Shown: positions 14,084 to 14,350 of the stretch, piece by piece
Position numbering within the stretch: the stretch's first letter is position 1
Layout of the letters: the number at the start of each line of letters is the position of its first letter
Origin: DAHVFK01 sp035310985
GTDB taxonomy: Bacteria; Pseudomonadota; Gammaproteobacteria; Burkholderiales; SG8-39
Assembly: GCA_035310985.1 (NCBI GenBank)
Contig: DATGDH010000130.1
Location: 1-14,350 of the forward strand
Reading direction: 5' to 3'
DNA length: 14,350 nt
Notes under the pieces: model-generated
What the model saw: the letters and a program-made list of their open reading frames with translations, nothing else
Told to the model about the DNA's origin: nothing
Databases searched by the model: none
Made by a program: the position numbers and the translations under genes

Positions 14084-14350
14084 ATGGACTACAGCAACGC
14101 GCAGAACCAGGTCTTGCAGGTCGAGCAGGAGTCGCAGACGCTGATCCAGAACATCCAGACCCTTGCGCAGAAGCTCAAGTCCGCGGCGCCCGACGAGGCG
14201 ACGGGGCGCGAATGGTCGATGGACCTGCGCGAGATCGCGATGTCGGTGCAGAACGAGAACCAGATGCTCGCGAATCTGGTGACGCAGATGGGTCAGTACA
14301 TCCAGACCCTGGAGGCGCAGCTGCAGACCCATCCCAATCCGAGCGTGCAG
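14084..14350 (+). CDS. Gln-rich coiled-coil protein, partial (3' end outside window)
   Basis: An open frame of 89 codons from ATG with no stop before the window ends; the 3' part is missing. The ATG follows AGGA (14073-14076) at 7 nt. The visible protein is acidic, rich in Gln, Leu and Glu, has no cysteine, no signal peptide and no membrane helix. It shows heptad-like hydrophobic spacing over about residues 8-33 and 52-82, as in LIQNIQTLAQKL and LVTQMGQYIQTLEAQL. This suggests two coiled-coil helices joined by a short polar linker around residues 34-45. I do not recognise the family. Codon use with G/C in third positions matches the neighbouring genes, and the strand opposite has only a shadow frame. 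Confidence 0.7.
   Translation, partial: MDYSNAQNQVLQVEQESQTLIQNIQTLAQKLKSAAPDEATGREWSMDLREIAMSVQNENQMLANLVTQMGQYIQTLEAQLQTHPNPSVQ

Overview
The window looks like chromosome from a high-GC, Gram-negative proteobacterium. Support comes from strong GC bias at third codon positions, a signal-peptide outer-membrane barrel ending in Phe, a GspE/PilB-type secretion ATPase, and a quinone-linked molybdoenzyme module. A betaproteobacterium is my best guess, from protein style only; no rRNA or marker gene is present. I see no insertion sequence, phage gene, tRNA, rRNA or CRISPR array, and no gene-free stretch longer than about 150 bases.

Left part (1-6926): a Prx5-type peroxiredoxin (minus) and a UMF1-family MFS transporter (minus) lie back to back with a plus-strand pair. 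That pair is a GspE/PilB/MshE-like ATPase overlapped by a membrane-bound protein with four PAS domains, GGDEF and EAL. The overlap suggests co-expression of a pilus or secretion motor with a c-di-GMP enzyme.

Middle (6953-11150, minus): a compact three-gene respiratory module, transcribed DUF2231 membrane protein, then a cytochrome b with two H-x13-H heme pairs, then a 968-residue protein. The last carries a four-cluster [4Fe-4S] electron-transfer domain fused to the N-terminus of a molybdopterin oxidoreductase. The likely electron path is quinone, b hemes, Fe-S chain, Mo centre, in either direction. The fusion, the absence of a Tat signal, and the anchor not being NrfD or DmsC make this the most interesting system here. 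Its substrate cannot be read from sequence. It meets the ATPase/c-di-GMP operon tail to tail across a duplicated hairpin sequence.

Right part (11211-14350): a geranylgeranyl-reductase-family flavoprotein diverges from the respiratory module. A beta-barrel outer-membrane protein follows on the minus strand; its promoter region has an FNR-like box placed about 41 bp before the predicted transcription start, implying anaerobic activation. Then come a SAM-dependent methyltransferase (minus) and the first 89 codons of an unrecognised Gln-rich coiled-coil protein (plus) running off the window end.
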